Positions 8,417-17,278 of a stretch of 64,000 nucleotides of DNA are shown here, piece by piece. Source of the stretch: Opitutaceae bacterium (GTDB lineage Bacteria > Verrucomicrobiota > Verrucomicrobiia > Opitutales > Opitutaceae); assembly GCA_041395105.1 (NCBI GenBank), contig JAWLBB010000006.1, positions 124,001 through 188,000 on the forward strand, written 5' to 3'. Below the pieces are notes generated by a model. It was given only the letters and a program-made list of their open reading frames with translations, searched no databases and had not been told where the DNA came from. Each line of letters opens with the position of its first letter. The stretch's first letter is position 1. The translations under genes were made by a program, and so were the position numbers.

Positions 8417-9736
8417 TCATCCCGAGGAACCCTGGGCCCGGGCAGCCGGGATGGCCTGATCGGTGACCACCACCCGGGCGGTGGTGGAGCGGACGGAGCC
8501 GTCGCGATAGGTCACTTCGGCGGTCAGAACGGTCGGTCCCGGCTGCACCGAACCGGTCAGGGTGGTTCCCGGAAAGCGAAACTCGATCTGGGTTTCCCAG
8601 AGGCCGGGCCGGTCGATCTTCTGGACTACCTGATCGCCTGCCTTGATCCGGAGTTGAACCAGACCTTTCGGGTCGGCCCAGACGTAGAAGAAGGTATCCG
8701 GCCCGATGGAGTCACCGGTGTTGAAGCCGCGCAGTTCGGGTGAACGCCCCCGCATGGAAAAGCGGGAGACGATCCTTGTTCTTCCTGCGCCGGCGCCGCG
8801 GATGACCACGTGGTCGGCCGTCACCCTGATCGGTCGGTCCAGATGGTAGGTGCCGGCCGGGATCAGGAGTACGCCACCGCCCGCCGACTCGACCGCATTG
8901 ATGGCATCCTGAATGGCAGGGGAGTCGTCGATCCCATCACCGGGAACCGCACCGAAGTCGGCGGCGTTGTGGGTGCCCGCCAGTTCGGGAATGCCTCCCG
9001 GGATGCCCACATGCCGCCAGTTGGGGTAGGCGATGCCATCGGGTCCGATCACATCGGCGGGAGTGATACGATCCGTTTCGTGCGCCCGGATCTTGTAGGT
9101 GGCCTTCCATGGAGGCGCGTCATGGTCGTCGAGGATCGGACCGAAGTAGATCTTGTCGAGGTAGCCGTTCAGACCCCAATCGGCGGGACGCATCGCCCAG
9201 GCAGAGCGTTCGGCGACCAATTGGCCCTCCTTGTCGTAAAGCTGCAGCAGGGTGAAACTTGGGGCATCTGCCTGGGGAACGCTCTTTTTCTGGGAGAACT
9301 CGATGACCCCGTCTTGAGGGGTCGCCTCGAAATCGAGGCGGAGCACCTTGCGGTTTCCCACCCGGCGGAAGATGCAGACCTCATCGGCGACTACGGCATC
9401 GTTGATCAGGATATCAAAGACCCGCATGAGCGGGGCATTCATGTCCATTTCGGTGTATTCGAGGCGGAGGGTGCAGGGCTCATCACCCAGACCCGAGATG
9501 CGGAACCCCATCTCGCCGGCCCAGCTGCTTTGATAGATTTCCTGGCGATCCCAGGGAACGCCTTCGACCTCCATCCGATGGCGGTGAAAGTAGGTGGGAT
9601 GACCGGTCAGGGTGATCTCGATGGGGTCGGGCCAGTCCTTCCTGGGCGGCTGGACGTGTTCGCTCTGGGCGAGGACGGAACCGGATAGCAGGCAGGTCAG
9701 GGCAACCCACCGGACGAAAGGGTCTGGGAAAGCCAT
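8417..9736 (-). CDS. Beta-helix (pectate-lyase-like) protein, N-terminal part, frameshifted
   Basis: The ATG at 9736 is preferred over a GTG at 9751 because it begins a clear signal peptide (MAFPDPFVRWVALTCLLSG, cleavage near VLAQ). A carbohydrate-binding-like beta-sandwich follows to about residue 250. After it comes the pectate-lyase-superfamily N-terminal signature GAVPGDGIDDSPAIQDAI, then VLLIPAGTYHL and VIRGAGAGRTRI, which starts the beta-helix. The frame stops at 8417 in the middle of the fold, and the helix resumes at once in another frame. Removing one G from the GGG run near 8421-8423 joins the two frames. The protein is probably exported and acts on an acidic polysaccharide. Confidence 0.78.
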   Translation of the reverse strand: MAFPDPFVRWVALTCLLSGSVLAQSEHVQPPRKDWPDPIEITLTGHPTYFHRHRMEVEGVPWDRQEIYQSSWAGEMGFRISGLGDEPCTLRLEYTEMDMNAPLMRVFDILINDAVVADEVCIFRRVGNRKVLRLDFEATPQDGVIEFSQKKSVPQADAPSFTLLQLYDKEGQLVAERSAWAMRPADWGLNGYLDKIYFGPILDDHDAPPWKATYKIRAHETDRITPADVIGPDGIAYPNWRHVGIPGGIPELAGTHNAADFGAVPGDGIDDSPAIQDAINAVESAGGGVLLIPAGTYHLDRPIRVTADHVVIRGAGAGRTRIVSRFSMRGRSPELRGFNTGDSIGPDTFFYVWADPKGLVQLRIKAGDQVVQKIDRPGLWETQIEFRFPGTTLTGSVQPGPTVLTAEVTYRDGSVRSTTARVVVTDQAIPAARAQGSSG

Positions 9737-9904
9737 GCCCGATCCGACCACGATCGGGGGAATCCGTCAAAGGTTCTCAATCGACGGGCTGTTGCAAGAG
9801 TGCCCAGACGGGTTCGATGTATGTCCGGGCGCGGCATTTCCTTTTGGGGCCGCGCCTGGATCCTGTGCCGACCACACCTTTCAAGCGGTGGCGCCGCCGC
9901 GCCC

Positions 9905-11386
9905 TCAGCCGGTGCTCAAGGCACCGAATTGCAGATCGATGCTGTCGCGCCAGACTTCAGCCAGGGCTGGTTCGACGGAGGCGATCTTCCTGGCCCTGGC
10001 CTGATTGGTCAGGTTCAAGGCCGCGATCCGGTAGGCCTCGCCGTAGGTCGGGAAATTGAGAATGTTCTCCAGAAAGACGGAGACGTCATTTCCGTTGATC
10101 AGGGCCATTTCGCCGACGTGGATCAGGTCGGTGGCGCCATCGCCGACGATCTGGACGCCGAGCAGCTTGCCGCCCTCCGGACCGGTCACGAGCTTGAGCA
10201 TGCCGTTTCCATGGCCCGCGATGTGGGCACGGGCCACCTCGGAGAAATCGGCTCGGCCAACCAGGGCACCTCCATGGCGCTCAATGACCTGGGCTTCCGT
10301 CAATCCGACGCTGGAGAGTTCAGGGACCGCGTAGATCCCGATCGGGACAAGATCAAAGGGCGCGCCGGGATCGATTCCCAGGGCATGACAGACGGCACGG
10401 CGTCCCTGCTCCATCGAGGTGGATCCGAGGGCCGGGGGTCCGATGACGTCGCCGACCGCGAAGATATTGGAAACGGATGTCCGGTAGTGATCGTCGGTCT
10501 GGATCACTCCGTATTTCCCCTGGGTCACTCCGATTTCCGCCAGATTGAGGTCTTCGACGTTGGCCGAACGACCGAGCGCGCAAAGCATTTTCTCGCTCCG
10601 GATCACCTCGCCGTCCCGAAGGGTGGTGGCGACGTCGCCCAGGCGTCCCACTTCGACCGAGTCGATGGCGCGGTTGCCCAGCCAGACGCCGCCGTGATTG
10701 GCGAACTCCTCGAGAAAGCGATCAACCAACTCGGGATCGAGAAATCCGAGTGGTCGGGGGCCCCTGTCGATCATGGTGACCTGGACGCCCAGAAGGGAGA
10801 AAATCGTCGCGTATTCGGTTGCGATGACCCCGCCGCCGACAACGGTGAGTGACTTGGGCAGGTAGAGCGTGCTCAGGATGGAGTCGCTGTCGAGAATGCT
10901 CTCGTGGTCGACCGGGATCTCCGGCGGGTTTCGCGGCCGTGATCCGGTGGCGATCACGATGGTTTCCGCCTGAAGCGAGGTGCGCTTGCCCTTTACGGAC
11001 TGGACTTCGACCGTGTGGGTGTCGAGCAGGCGGCCACGTCCGCGGAAAAGGCGGATGTCATTGTCTGCGAAGACGGAGCTGATCAACCGGTCGTGTGCGG
11101 CCAACACGGAGTCGAGCCGGGTCATCAGGGTGGCGATTTCGGTCTGCCCGGTCATCTTCACGTCGAGAAAACCCGCGCTTCGCTTGACCGCGAGGATGGC
11201 CAGGGCCGCTTCGCGGAGGGTCTTGCTCGGAATGGTGCCGGTGTAGACGCAGGCGCCGCCGACCTTCGGTTCGCGCTCGACCAGGGCCACTTTCAAACCG
11301 GCCTTGGCTCCCTGGACGGCCGCCTTCTGCCCACCGGGCCCGCTGCCGATCACGATCAGGTCAAAATGGTTGTCTTCTGTGTTCAT
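9905..11386 (-). CDS. sthA: Soluble pyridine nucleotide transhydrogenase (SthA-like flavoprotein)
   Basis: A 493-residue flavoprotein disulfide-reductase-fold protein. FAD-binding GSGPGGQKAA lies near residues 15-24, NAD(P)-binding VVGGGVIATEYA in the middle, and the second FAD motif FAVGDVIGPP near residue 325. The redox disulfide of lipoamide dehydrogenase is missing: the position reads GACVYTGTIPSKTLREA, with Thr where the second Cys would be. That is the hallmark of SthA/UdhA. The enzyme moves hydride between NADPH and NAD in the cytoplasm. ATG 11386 overlaps the upstream HDOD gene stop by 4 bases (ATGA), so translation is coupled. The start upstream at 11476 would lie inside that gene and is rejected. 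Confidence 0.92.
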   Translation of the reverse strand: MNTEDNHFDLIVIGSGPGGQKAAVQGAKAGLKVALVEREPKVGGACVYTGTIPSKTLREAALAILAVKRSAGFLDVKMTGQTEIATLMTRLDSVLAAHDRLISSVFADNDIRLFRGRGRLLDTHTVEVQSVKGKRTSLQAETIVIATGSRPRNPPEIPVDHESILDSDSILSTLYLPKSLTVVGGGVIATEYATIFSLLGVQVTMIDRGPRPLGFLDPELVDRFLEEFANHGGVWLGNRAIDSVEVGRLGDVATTLRDGEVIRSEKMLCALGRSANVEDLNLAEIGVTQGKYGVIQTDDHYRTSVSNIFAVGDVIGPPALGSTSMEQGRRAVCHALGIDPGAPFDLVPIGIYAVPELSSVGLTEAQVIERHGGALVGRADFSEVARAHIAGHGNGMLKLVTGPEGGKLLGVQIVGDGATDLIHVGEMALINGNDVSVFLENILNFPTYGEAYRIAALNLTNQARARKIASVEPALAEVWRDSIDLQFGALSTG

Positions 11387-12246
11387 GACATGAATACGGT
11401 TGCGGATTTCTCGAGGGCTTCCCGACGAGCGAGCACCGCCTCGACATCGTCGGGGTAGAAGTTGAGCGGTTCCCAATCCGGAAACCCGCGGAGGGTGTTT
11501 TCGTCGACCGGTTCAGGGTCCACGACGCAATCCGCCAGACTGGCGGCAAGTCGGGTCATGCGTGACTCATCCTGAAAGGCCGGTGCGCTTTCGGGGTCGG
11601 GATGGTGGAGCGTGGTGAGGCGGACCTGTTCGGGCAGATCCCACGCCTGCATGACGAGATCGGCCGCCCGGGTGTGATACTGATTCACGAGCCCTTCGAT
11701 GTCGGTCTCTGTGATCTGGCTCCGGCTGTCTGCCTGGAGATTGCAGATGAGCCGGAGGGCCACGGGTTTGCCGATGGAGTGGAGAAGACCGCAGAGGAAC
11801 ATGGCTTCCACATTGCGACGTTTCTGGCGGGCCAGTTCCTTGGCGAATCCTCCGGCTATAAAGGCATGGACGAGCAGTTTTTTCCTTAGGGATTCGTAGC
11901 CGGGAGTGCGGAAGTTCTCGCCCATCAGGCAGGCGGTCACCGCGATCTCGCTGAGCAGGGTCATCCCGAGGCGCATGACGGCCTGCCTCAGGGAAACGAC
12001 GGGTTCGCCCACGCAATAGGCCGCGGAGTTGGCAATCCGGAGGACATTTCCGGCCAATGACTGGTCCTGGTGGATGAGATCGGAAAGATCGGCAACGTCC
12101 GCGTTTGGATCATTCGCCATGGTCATGACCCGGGCGGCCACCTGGGGAAGGACCGGCAGAGCAACCACTCCCGACTGAAAACTGGACTCGAGTCCCGTGC
12201 GCAAGGCGTTGAGAGAGAGTCCTGTCAGGCTCGATGCGACGGTCAT
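11383..12246 (-). CDS. HDOD-domain signalling protein
   Basis: A 287-residue single-domain HDOD protein. The N-terminal LPVLPQVAARVMTMANDP and the HQDQSLAGNVLRIANSA segment are diagnostic, and DWEPLNFYPDD closes the protein. At the place of the HD-GYP metal site it reads LLHSIGKPVA, so the His-Asp pair is not intact. This is normal for HDOD, which is thought to be non-catalytic and to mediate signalling or protein contacts. The ATG at 12246 is chosen; a TTG at 12270 is possible. It overlaps sthA by 4 bases, so the two form an operon. No partner response-regulator domain is attached. Confidence 0.9.
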   Translation of the reverse strand: MTVASSLTGLSLNALRTGLESSFQSGVVALPVLPQVAARVMTMANDPNADVADLSDLIHQDQSLAGNVLRIANSAAYCVGEPVVSLRQAVMRLGMTLLSEIAVTACLMGENFRTPGYESLRKKLLVHAFIAGGFAKELARQKRRNVEAMFLCGLLHSIGKPVALRLICNLQADSRSQITETDIEGLVNQYHTRAADLVMQAWDLPEQVRLTTLHHPDPESAPAFQDESRMTRLAASLADCVVDPEPVDENTLRGFPDWEPLNFYPDDVEAVLARREALEKSATVFMS

Positions 12247-12382
12247 GGGTAGGGGTGTTTGGGTGAACAACCGGAGACCCCTAAATCGGCAGCTTTCCCC
12301 GGTGATGAAGGGAAGTCTTCAAGGTCGTGGTCGGAGGTGACTCCGAGTTCCTTGTTCCAGGAGGACCTCGAACGGAGCTTGT

Positions 12383-13624
12383 TCAGGTTCCGGCCAGAAA
12401 GTCCGTGCAGGCCACGTAGACCCCGGCGGCCCAGCCCATCATCGGGGCGGCCTCGTATTCGCCGCCGGCGATCTCTCCGGTTTCCGCATCGGTCTTTTCC
12501 CATAGTCGTCCGGTCTGCTCGAAGAGGCGGGTATGGGTTGCGACGTGTTTGGATGCGAGGCGCCGCGCGTCGGTTTCATGGCCGTAGCGCCGCAGGCCGG
12601 CGATGAGCATCCAGGTCATCGAAGGCCAGACGTTGGGGTAGGCCCATTGGTAGTCGCGGCAACCCGGAACCTCGGTCGTGTAGGCCATGCCGTGATCGCG
12701 CTCAAACAGGGGGAGGTTGGCGACCAGGCGGTCGGCCTGAGCCGGAGTGGCAAAACCGCAGAAGAGGGTCTGGTAGCCGGTCAGGGCCGGCACGGCTGAC
12801 TGTCGCCGGTGGACGAAGTCGTAGTCGAGGAAGAGGCCCTGTTTCTCATCCCAGAAATAGCCATTCATGCGCTCACGGCGGGCGGCCTGGCGGTCGAGCC
12901 AGAGCGCGTGATCGCCCCATCCGAGCCGTTGGGAATAACCGGCCAGGATGGTTTCGTATTCAAAAAGCAATGCATTCAGGTCGACCTGGGAGAAGTCAAG
13001 GCAGCGCCGCCCGAAGCGCGGGGTAAAATCGCAGGTAGCTTCCGCCTCGGCGAGGTAGTGGCTTCCGATCCGGACCTTGTCGGCGTAGGGGGCTTCCCTG
13101 GACAGGAAGGGGAGGCGCCTGGAGATGTCGTCGTGAAACCGGGCACAGCCCTCGTCGGTTTCATGGTGGCGGTGTTGGGAAAGGCCGATCGGGCAGTGGC
13201 GGGCGGTGATCCAGAAGTTGTATTCCTGGCGCAGGCCATCGGCGCAGGCGACGAAGAAATCGGGATCGGCTTCCGGTCCGCCGACGTGGGTGAAATATTC
13301 GGTCACCATCCGGCAGAGATAGGGCGACTGGGACCGGTTGTGGAGGGCCACGTGGTTGGGCATGTAACCCTGGCGGCGGATGAGCCAGAGCATGTTGCGG
13401 ATATTGTCCTTTGCCGTCCCATCATGCCCGTGGGCGAGAAGGCCGAGGTTGGTGAAGTAGGTATCCCAGTAAAAAAAGAAGGAGAATGTACCTTCACCCC
13501 GGATGCACGGCGAAGTGTAGGGGTAGGGGAGGTCGTCGCCCTTGTAACCGGATCCGTTCGCATCCCGGTAGATGGAGCGTTCCCAATTGGCTTTGATGTA
13601 CTCGAGGACGGGCTGGGTGTTCAC
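12383..13624 (-). CDS. Trehalase-like (GH37-type) alpha/alpha-barrel glycoside hydrolase
   Basis: About 413 residues with the trehalase landmarks in order: FFFYWDTYFTNLGLL (compare the YYWDTYW signature), NHVALHNRSQSPYL (compare NGNRSYYLSRSQPP), and QWAYPNVWPSMTW (compare QWDYPNGWAP). Length is shorter than canonical trehalase and no signal peptide is present, so it is probably cytoplasmic. The GTG at 13624 is preferred because it gives an N-terminus beginning NTQPVLEYIKANWERS; a TTG at 13663 is the alternative. It follows the NYN gene on the same strand at under 50 bases. Substrate could be trehalose or another alpha-glucoside; the related GH63 family is the other option. Confidence 0.78.
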   Translation of the reverse strand: MNTQPVLEYIKANWERSIYRDANGSGYKGDDLPYPYTSPCIRGEGTFSFFFYWDTYFTNLGLLAHGHDGTAKDNIRNMLWLIRRQGYMPNHVALHNRSQSPYLCRMVTEYFTHVGGPEADPDFFVACADGLRQEYNFWITARHCPIGLSQHRHHETDEGCARFHDDISRRLPFLSREAPYADKVRIGSHYLAEAEATCDFTPRFGRRCLDFSQVDLNALLFEYETILAGYSQRLGWGDHALWLDRQAARRERMNGYFWDEKQGLFLDYDFVHRRQSAVPALTGYQTLFCGFATPAQADRLVANLPLFERDHGMAYTTEVPGCRDYQWAYPNVWPSMTWMLIAGLRRYGHETDARRLASKHVATHTRLFEQTGRLWEKTDAETGEIAGGEYEAAPMMGWAAGVYVACTDFLAGT

Positions 13625-13671
13625 TTGTGTCCCGGGTGGGTAGGGTCTTCCGGAGCGCGTCAACCCGCGCT

Positions 13672-14418
13672 TCAGTCCGCGCCCCGTCCCCGCCGGCGGT
13701 TGCGGACGGCATAGACGGTGACGTTGTTTTTCCTGGTTTTTTCGACCTCGAAGAGATCGATGGCGGAGAACAGATCACTCAGTTTGCTGAACCCGTAATT
13801 TCGGGAGTCGAAGGATCCCTGGTTGGAGATATGGGAGCCGACCGGTCCGAGCCGGGCCCAGCCGTCTTCGTCGGCCGCCGCCTCGACGGCATTGCGCAGG
13901 ACGGTCATCAGCTTGGTGTCCTGCTTCAGCTGACTGGCGGTGGACGCGGTGTCCTTCTTGGCTGAGCGGATCTTTTCGGGATCATCGAGAAAGAGGAAGC
14001 GGGTGCAACTGTTGACGAACGGGGAGGGTGTTTTCTGGGCGCCGAAGCCGATCACTTTCTTGCCATCCGTCCGGAGTCGGAGAATCAGAGGAGTGAAGTC
14101 ACAGTCGGAGGAGACCAGGCAGAAGGTGCCGACATTCTTTGTGTAGAGGATGTCCATGGCATCGATGACCAGGGCCATGTCGGTGGCGTTCTTCCCCTTG
14201 GTGATATCGAAATGCTGTACCGGCTGGATGGCGTATTCGTGAAGCACCTTTTCCCAGCTGATCAGCTCGTTTTTCTTCCAGTTTCCGTAGGCGCGCCGGA
14301 TGTTGACCACACCGTAGGTGGCGAGCTCCGCGATGATGAAGTCAATTCTTGCCGCGGGTGCGTTGTCAGCATCGATCAACAGGGCGATGCTTTCGTTGGG
14401 TGATTCGGGAGGGGTCAT
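13672..14418 (-). CDS. NYN-domain endoribonuclease with C-terminal OST-HTH/LOTUS domain
   Basis: A 248-residue protein. The N-terminal NYN (PIN-like) nuclease domain shows its acidic residues in ALLIDADNAPAA (Asp16, Asp18), KNATDMALVIDAMD and VSSDCDFTPLI. From about residue 165 a LOTUS/OST-HTH domain follows, with EDGWARLGPVGSHI and YGFSKLSDLF, a fold reported to bind RNA. This architecture is widespread in bacteria and is thought to act in RNA processing or decay. The ATG at 14418 is the one nearest the NYN core; the upstream TTG at 14460 adds an unconserved tail. It shares a strand with the GH37-like gene, with no functional link that I can see. Confidence 0.88.
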   Translation of the reverse strand: MTPPESPNESIALLIDADNAPAARIDFIIAELATYGVVNIRRAYGNWKKNELISWEKVLHEYAIQPVQHFDITKGKNATDMALVIDAMDILYTKNVGTFCLVSSDCDFTPLILRLRTDGKKVIGFGAQKTPSPFVNSCTRFLFLDDPEKIRSAKKDTASTASQLKQDTKLMTVLRNAVEAAADEDGWARLGPVGSHISNQGSFDSRNYGFSKLSDLFSAIDLFEVEKTRKNNVTVYAVRNRRRGRGAD

Positions 14419-14500
14419 GAGCGATAATATGTGAATGGAAGCGGGAATCCTCGTATCCAATTGGAGTATGGCGAAAGGGGGCCTCTGCGCGATCCTGAAC

Positions 14501-15895
14501 TCAGGATCCCATCGGTTTCAGGCCCGGCAGGTCCGCCTGGATGAGGAGTCTTGCCTCCCCCGGATCAACGGACGCAGAGAATGACGATCCCGGTGCGATG
14601 CTGGCGGTCGTTTGGAGGATGATCTCCTTGCCCGGCACCCGGTTGGTCACGAGTTCGACCTGACCGTCGTGAGCGAAGACGCAACCGACCAGGTTGATCG
14701 AGGTCCGGCCGTGATCGCCAAGGGCACTCTTCTTGAGGAAACGGATACCGTTTTGCCGGATGGTCGAATGGGCGATGGTCAACACATCGACCGGAGTGTC
14801 GATGGAAACCAGGTCGACCGGAGCGTCATGGAGCACCCGGATCGAATCCAGGGTGATCTGTTCCTGGATCGGGATCTCTGCGCCGGGATAGTAGGATCGG
14901 CTGTAGCGGTCGTTGTCGAAATGGACGGAGAAGGCGATCCGCGGCTTGCTCAGAAAGATATCCCTGAAAGTGATATTCCTGACTCCCGCGGAATGGACTC
15001 CGTCAGCCTGGACGACTCCCCAGTTGATGCCGTCGAGGATCTGCGCGCCGCTCTCATGGGTGGGTCGGGTCAGGGATTTCCAGGTGGTGCCATCCGGTTT
15101 GGCCTGGACACGGTAGAGGCGCCCCTCGGAGACGACCGAATCGGAGTTCTGAACCTCCATGGTCGCAGTCCAGTCAATCCAGGCGCCCGCGAGAATCCGA
15201 CAGAAAAAACCGATCGGCTCCTTCTCATCCGGCAGATCGTGGCAGTTCTCGATCACGCCGTCCTCGATCCACCCGAGTTCAGGATTGCCCGAAGCGTAAT
15301 CGTGCCCGTTGAGGGCAACGGCGTCATCAAAGGTTTTGAAGACACCGTTGCGGATGGTGAATCGGCGGCCCCGTCCCAGGTGGACCCCATCCTTGTCGCC
15401 GGTCACCCTGACATCGTCGATGATGATGTCCTCGAAGGTGCAGACGTGGATGGCGAATTGGGTTTTCCCGAGGTCGAGGCAACGAAAACGGGTGACCCGT
15501 AGATCCCTGACGTAAGAGAAGGCGAGCTGGCCACGGAGACCGTAAATCTCGCTCATGGCATGATCGAGGCCGTTGACGATGACGTGGAGGCCGTCGACAA
15601 CGATATTCCGGTCCCAGGTGCGGGTCAGGGCACCCCGATTGAGCAGCACATGGGTAAATGGTCCCTGCTCGTTGACCTTCTGAATGAAGACGCCGGTCCC
15701 AAAGCGGACCGCCGTATCGCTGCCGATCAACACGGTTGCCGCCAGCTTGTAAGTGCCGGGGCGGGTCACCGTGATGGTTCCGCCCTGGTCGAGGGCGCGC
15801 TGAAGAGCCGCGGCGTTTTCAAGGCCGGTTGCGTCGGGTGAAAAGCCGAACGCCTCGGCCTGACCTGACCCGGTTTCGATGGATTCAGATGGCAT
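14501..15895 (-). CDS. Right-handed beta-helix protein (GH28/pectin-lyase-like fold)
   Basis: A 464-residue protein with the pectin-lyase fold. It opens GFSPDATGLENAAALQRALDQGG, the usual first turn of this superfamily, then GTITVTRPGTYKL. The GH28-like stretch is DGVHLGRGRRFTIRNGVFKT (about residues 165-185) followed by FDDAVALNGHD, where polygalacturonases carry catalytic Asp residues. No signal peptide is seen, unlike most family members, so it may be cytoplasmic or use an unrecognised route. The stop codon overlaps a perfect palindrome GATCCTGA/TCAGGATC at 14491-14508. It is divergent from the URO-D-like gene. Substrate is unknown; pectin fragments are the default guess. Confidence 0.8.
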   Translation of the reverse strand: MPSESIETGSGQAEAFGFSPDATGLENAAALQRALDQGGTITVTRPGTYKLAATVLIGSDTAVRFGTGVFIQKVNEQGPFTHVLLNRGALTRTWDRNIVVDGLHVIVNGLDHAMSEIYGLRGQLAFSYVRDLRVTRFRCLDLGKTQFAIHVCTFEDIIIDDVRVTGDKDGVHLGRGRRFTIRNGVFKTFDDAVALNGHDYASGNPELGWIEDGVIENCHDLPDEKEPIGFFCRILAGAWIDWTATMEVQNSDSVVSEGRLYRVQAKPDGTTWKSLTRPTHESGAQILDGINWGVVQADGVHSAGVRNITFRDIFLSKPRIAFSVHFDNDRYSRSYYPGAEIPIQEQITLDSIRVLHDAPVDLVSIDTPVDVLTIAHSTIRQNGIRFLKKSALGDHGRTSINLVGCVFAHDGQVELVTNRVPGKEIILQTTASIAPGSSFSASVDPGEARLLIQADLPGLKPMGS

Positions 15896-16037
15896 GGCTC
15901 GGATTTTCGGACGTCCGTAGACACCTGTCGACGCCCGAGTCGACCGTGCGGTAGCCCTCGAGGCGGGTGTTTATCGAACCCGATCGATCGTTTTGACCCT
16001 TTCGCCCGAACACGGATCATGGAGGCGGAACATCCGT

Positions 16038-17162
16038 ATGAATCGACTCACACCACGCGATCGGGTTGAGACGGCCCTGCGGGGCGGGTGCGCGGACCGG
16101 ATTCCGTTCACCATGTATGAATGCATGATTCCCCAGACGAGGGCGGAGCGTGAAATGCGCAACCGGGGCATGTGCATTGTCGACCGCCGTGCGGTCTTCA
16201 GGACGCATTGTCCGAATGTGAAGGCCACGGAGGAACGGATCCGTGAAGGTGGTCGGGATCTTCTGCAGGTTCACTACGAAACCCCGGTCGGAACGGTCCG
16301 TCTCCTGCTCGAACCGGCCGGTTTCACGACCTGGGTTCACGAGCGGATGTTCCGCTCCCCGGACGACTACAAGGTCATCGAGTTTCTCATCCGTGACGAA
16401 GTCTACGAGGAGGATTACGCGGCCTACGCCGAAGCCGAGAGAACATCGGGGGGAGACACCATCCTGAGAGCGCAGATCGGACTCGAACCGCTCCAGCAGC
16501 TGATCTCCGGGCGCATGATCGGCATGGAGACCTTCTGTCTGGAGTGGATGGAGCGGAGGGACGAACTCCTCAGGCTCTACCGCGCCCTGGTGGAGAAGCG
16601 GCGCGAGGTTTACGAGCTGGTGGCCGCTTCGCCCGCCCTCCATGCGAACTACGGGGGGAACGTGGTCCCCGAAATCATCGGTCCCGAGGTGTTCTCCGAG
16701 TATTACCTTCCTCACTACGCCGAGGCGGCCGAAGTCATGCACCGGCACGGGAAGCTGATCGGGTGTCACTTTGATGCGAACTGCCGGATGCTGGCAGAGG
16801 CGATCGACGGAACCGAGCTCGACTACATCGAAGCCTTCACTCCTTCTCCCGATACGGATATGAGTGTGGCCGAGGCACGGGCGGCGTGGCCGGACAAGGT
16901 CCTCTGGATCAATTTCCCGTCATCGCAGCATCTCCTCAATGATGCGGAGGTCGAGGCGATCGCCTTCCGGCTGGCCGGGGAAGCCGGGGATCCCCGGGGA
17001 TTCCTCATGGGAATCACCGAGAATATCCCTCTTGACCGCTGGCAACACAGTTGTCCGGCCATCATGGACGGGCTGGAACGGCATTTCCGGGAACGAAGGT
17101 CCTGTTATCCGGGTGGGGACGCGAACTGTCAGAGTGTAACGACGGGGCATTCGGTTGAGTGA
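16038..17162 (+). CDS. Uroporphyrinogen-decarboxylase-fold protein (catabolic URO-D-like)
   Basis: A 374-residue TIM-barrel protein of the URO-D/MtaA/CmuA group. The start RLTPRDRVETALRGGCADRIP is the family's typical N-terminus. HANYGGNVVPEIIGPEVFSEYYLP and HRHGKLIGCHFDANCRML match the substrate- and metal-site region of methyltransferase-type members; the His-x-x-x-x-Cys spacing differs from MtaA. Such genes are abundant in Verrucomicrobia and Planctomycetes next to carbohydrate genes and are probably not haem enzymes. ATG 16038 was chosen over 15993 because the earlier start adds an unconserved tail. A beta-propeller protein follows 116 bases downstream. The reaction is unknown. Confidence 0.82.
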   Translation: MNRLTPRDRVETALRGGCADRIPFTMYECMIPQTRAEREMRNRGMCIVDRRAVFRTHCPNVKATEERIREGGRDLLQVHYETPVGTVRLLLEPAGFTTWVHERMFRSPDDYKVIEFLIRDEVYEEDYAAYAEAERTSGGDTILRAQIGLEPLQQLISGRMIGMETFCLEWMERRDELLRLYRALVEKRREVYELVAASPALHANYGGNVVPEIIGPEVFSEYYLPHYAEAAEVMHRHGKLIGCHFDANCRMLAEAIDGTELDYIEAFTPSPDTDMSVAEARAAWPDKVLWINFPSSQHLLNDAEVEAIAFRLAGEAGDPRGFLMGITENIPLDRWQHSCPAIMDGLERHFRERRSCYPGGDANCQSVTTGHSVE

Positions 17163-17278
17163 TCCGGTGACCCCGTTTTGGGGTCCTGCAACTGCCGAAG
17201 CTATCTTCAGGCTTCCGGGGAATCCCGATCCAAATCCGTTGCCCTCCGCCTGCAATCGAGTGAGAATACCTCCAGTCC

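Noticed and set aside
9800..10852. A 350-codon frame antisense to sthA
   Set aside because: Contains only shadow sequence; SthA motifs are complete on the other strand.
12247..12382. Possible c-di-GMP-type riboswitch before the HDOD gene (minus-strand AGCTGCCGATTTA)
   Set aside because: Only a fragment resembles the 3' end of the motif; the GCAAAGC core is missing and the order is wrong.
17168..17183. GACCCC/GGGGTC hairpin after the URO-D-like gene
   Set aside because: Only six pairs and no T-run; not a convincing terminator.
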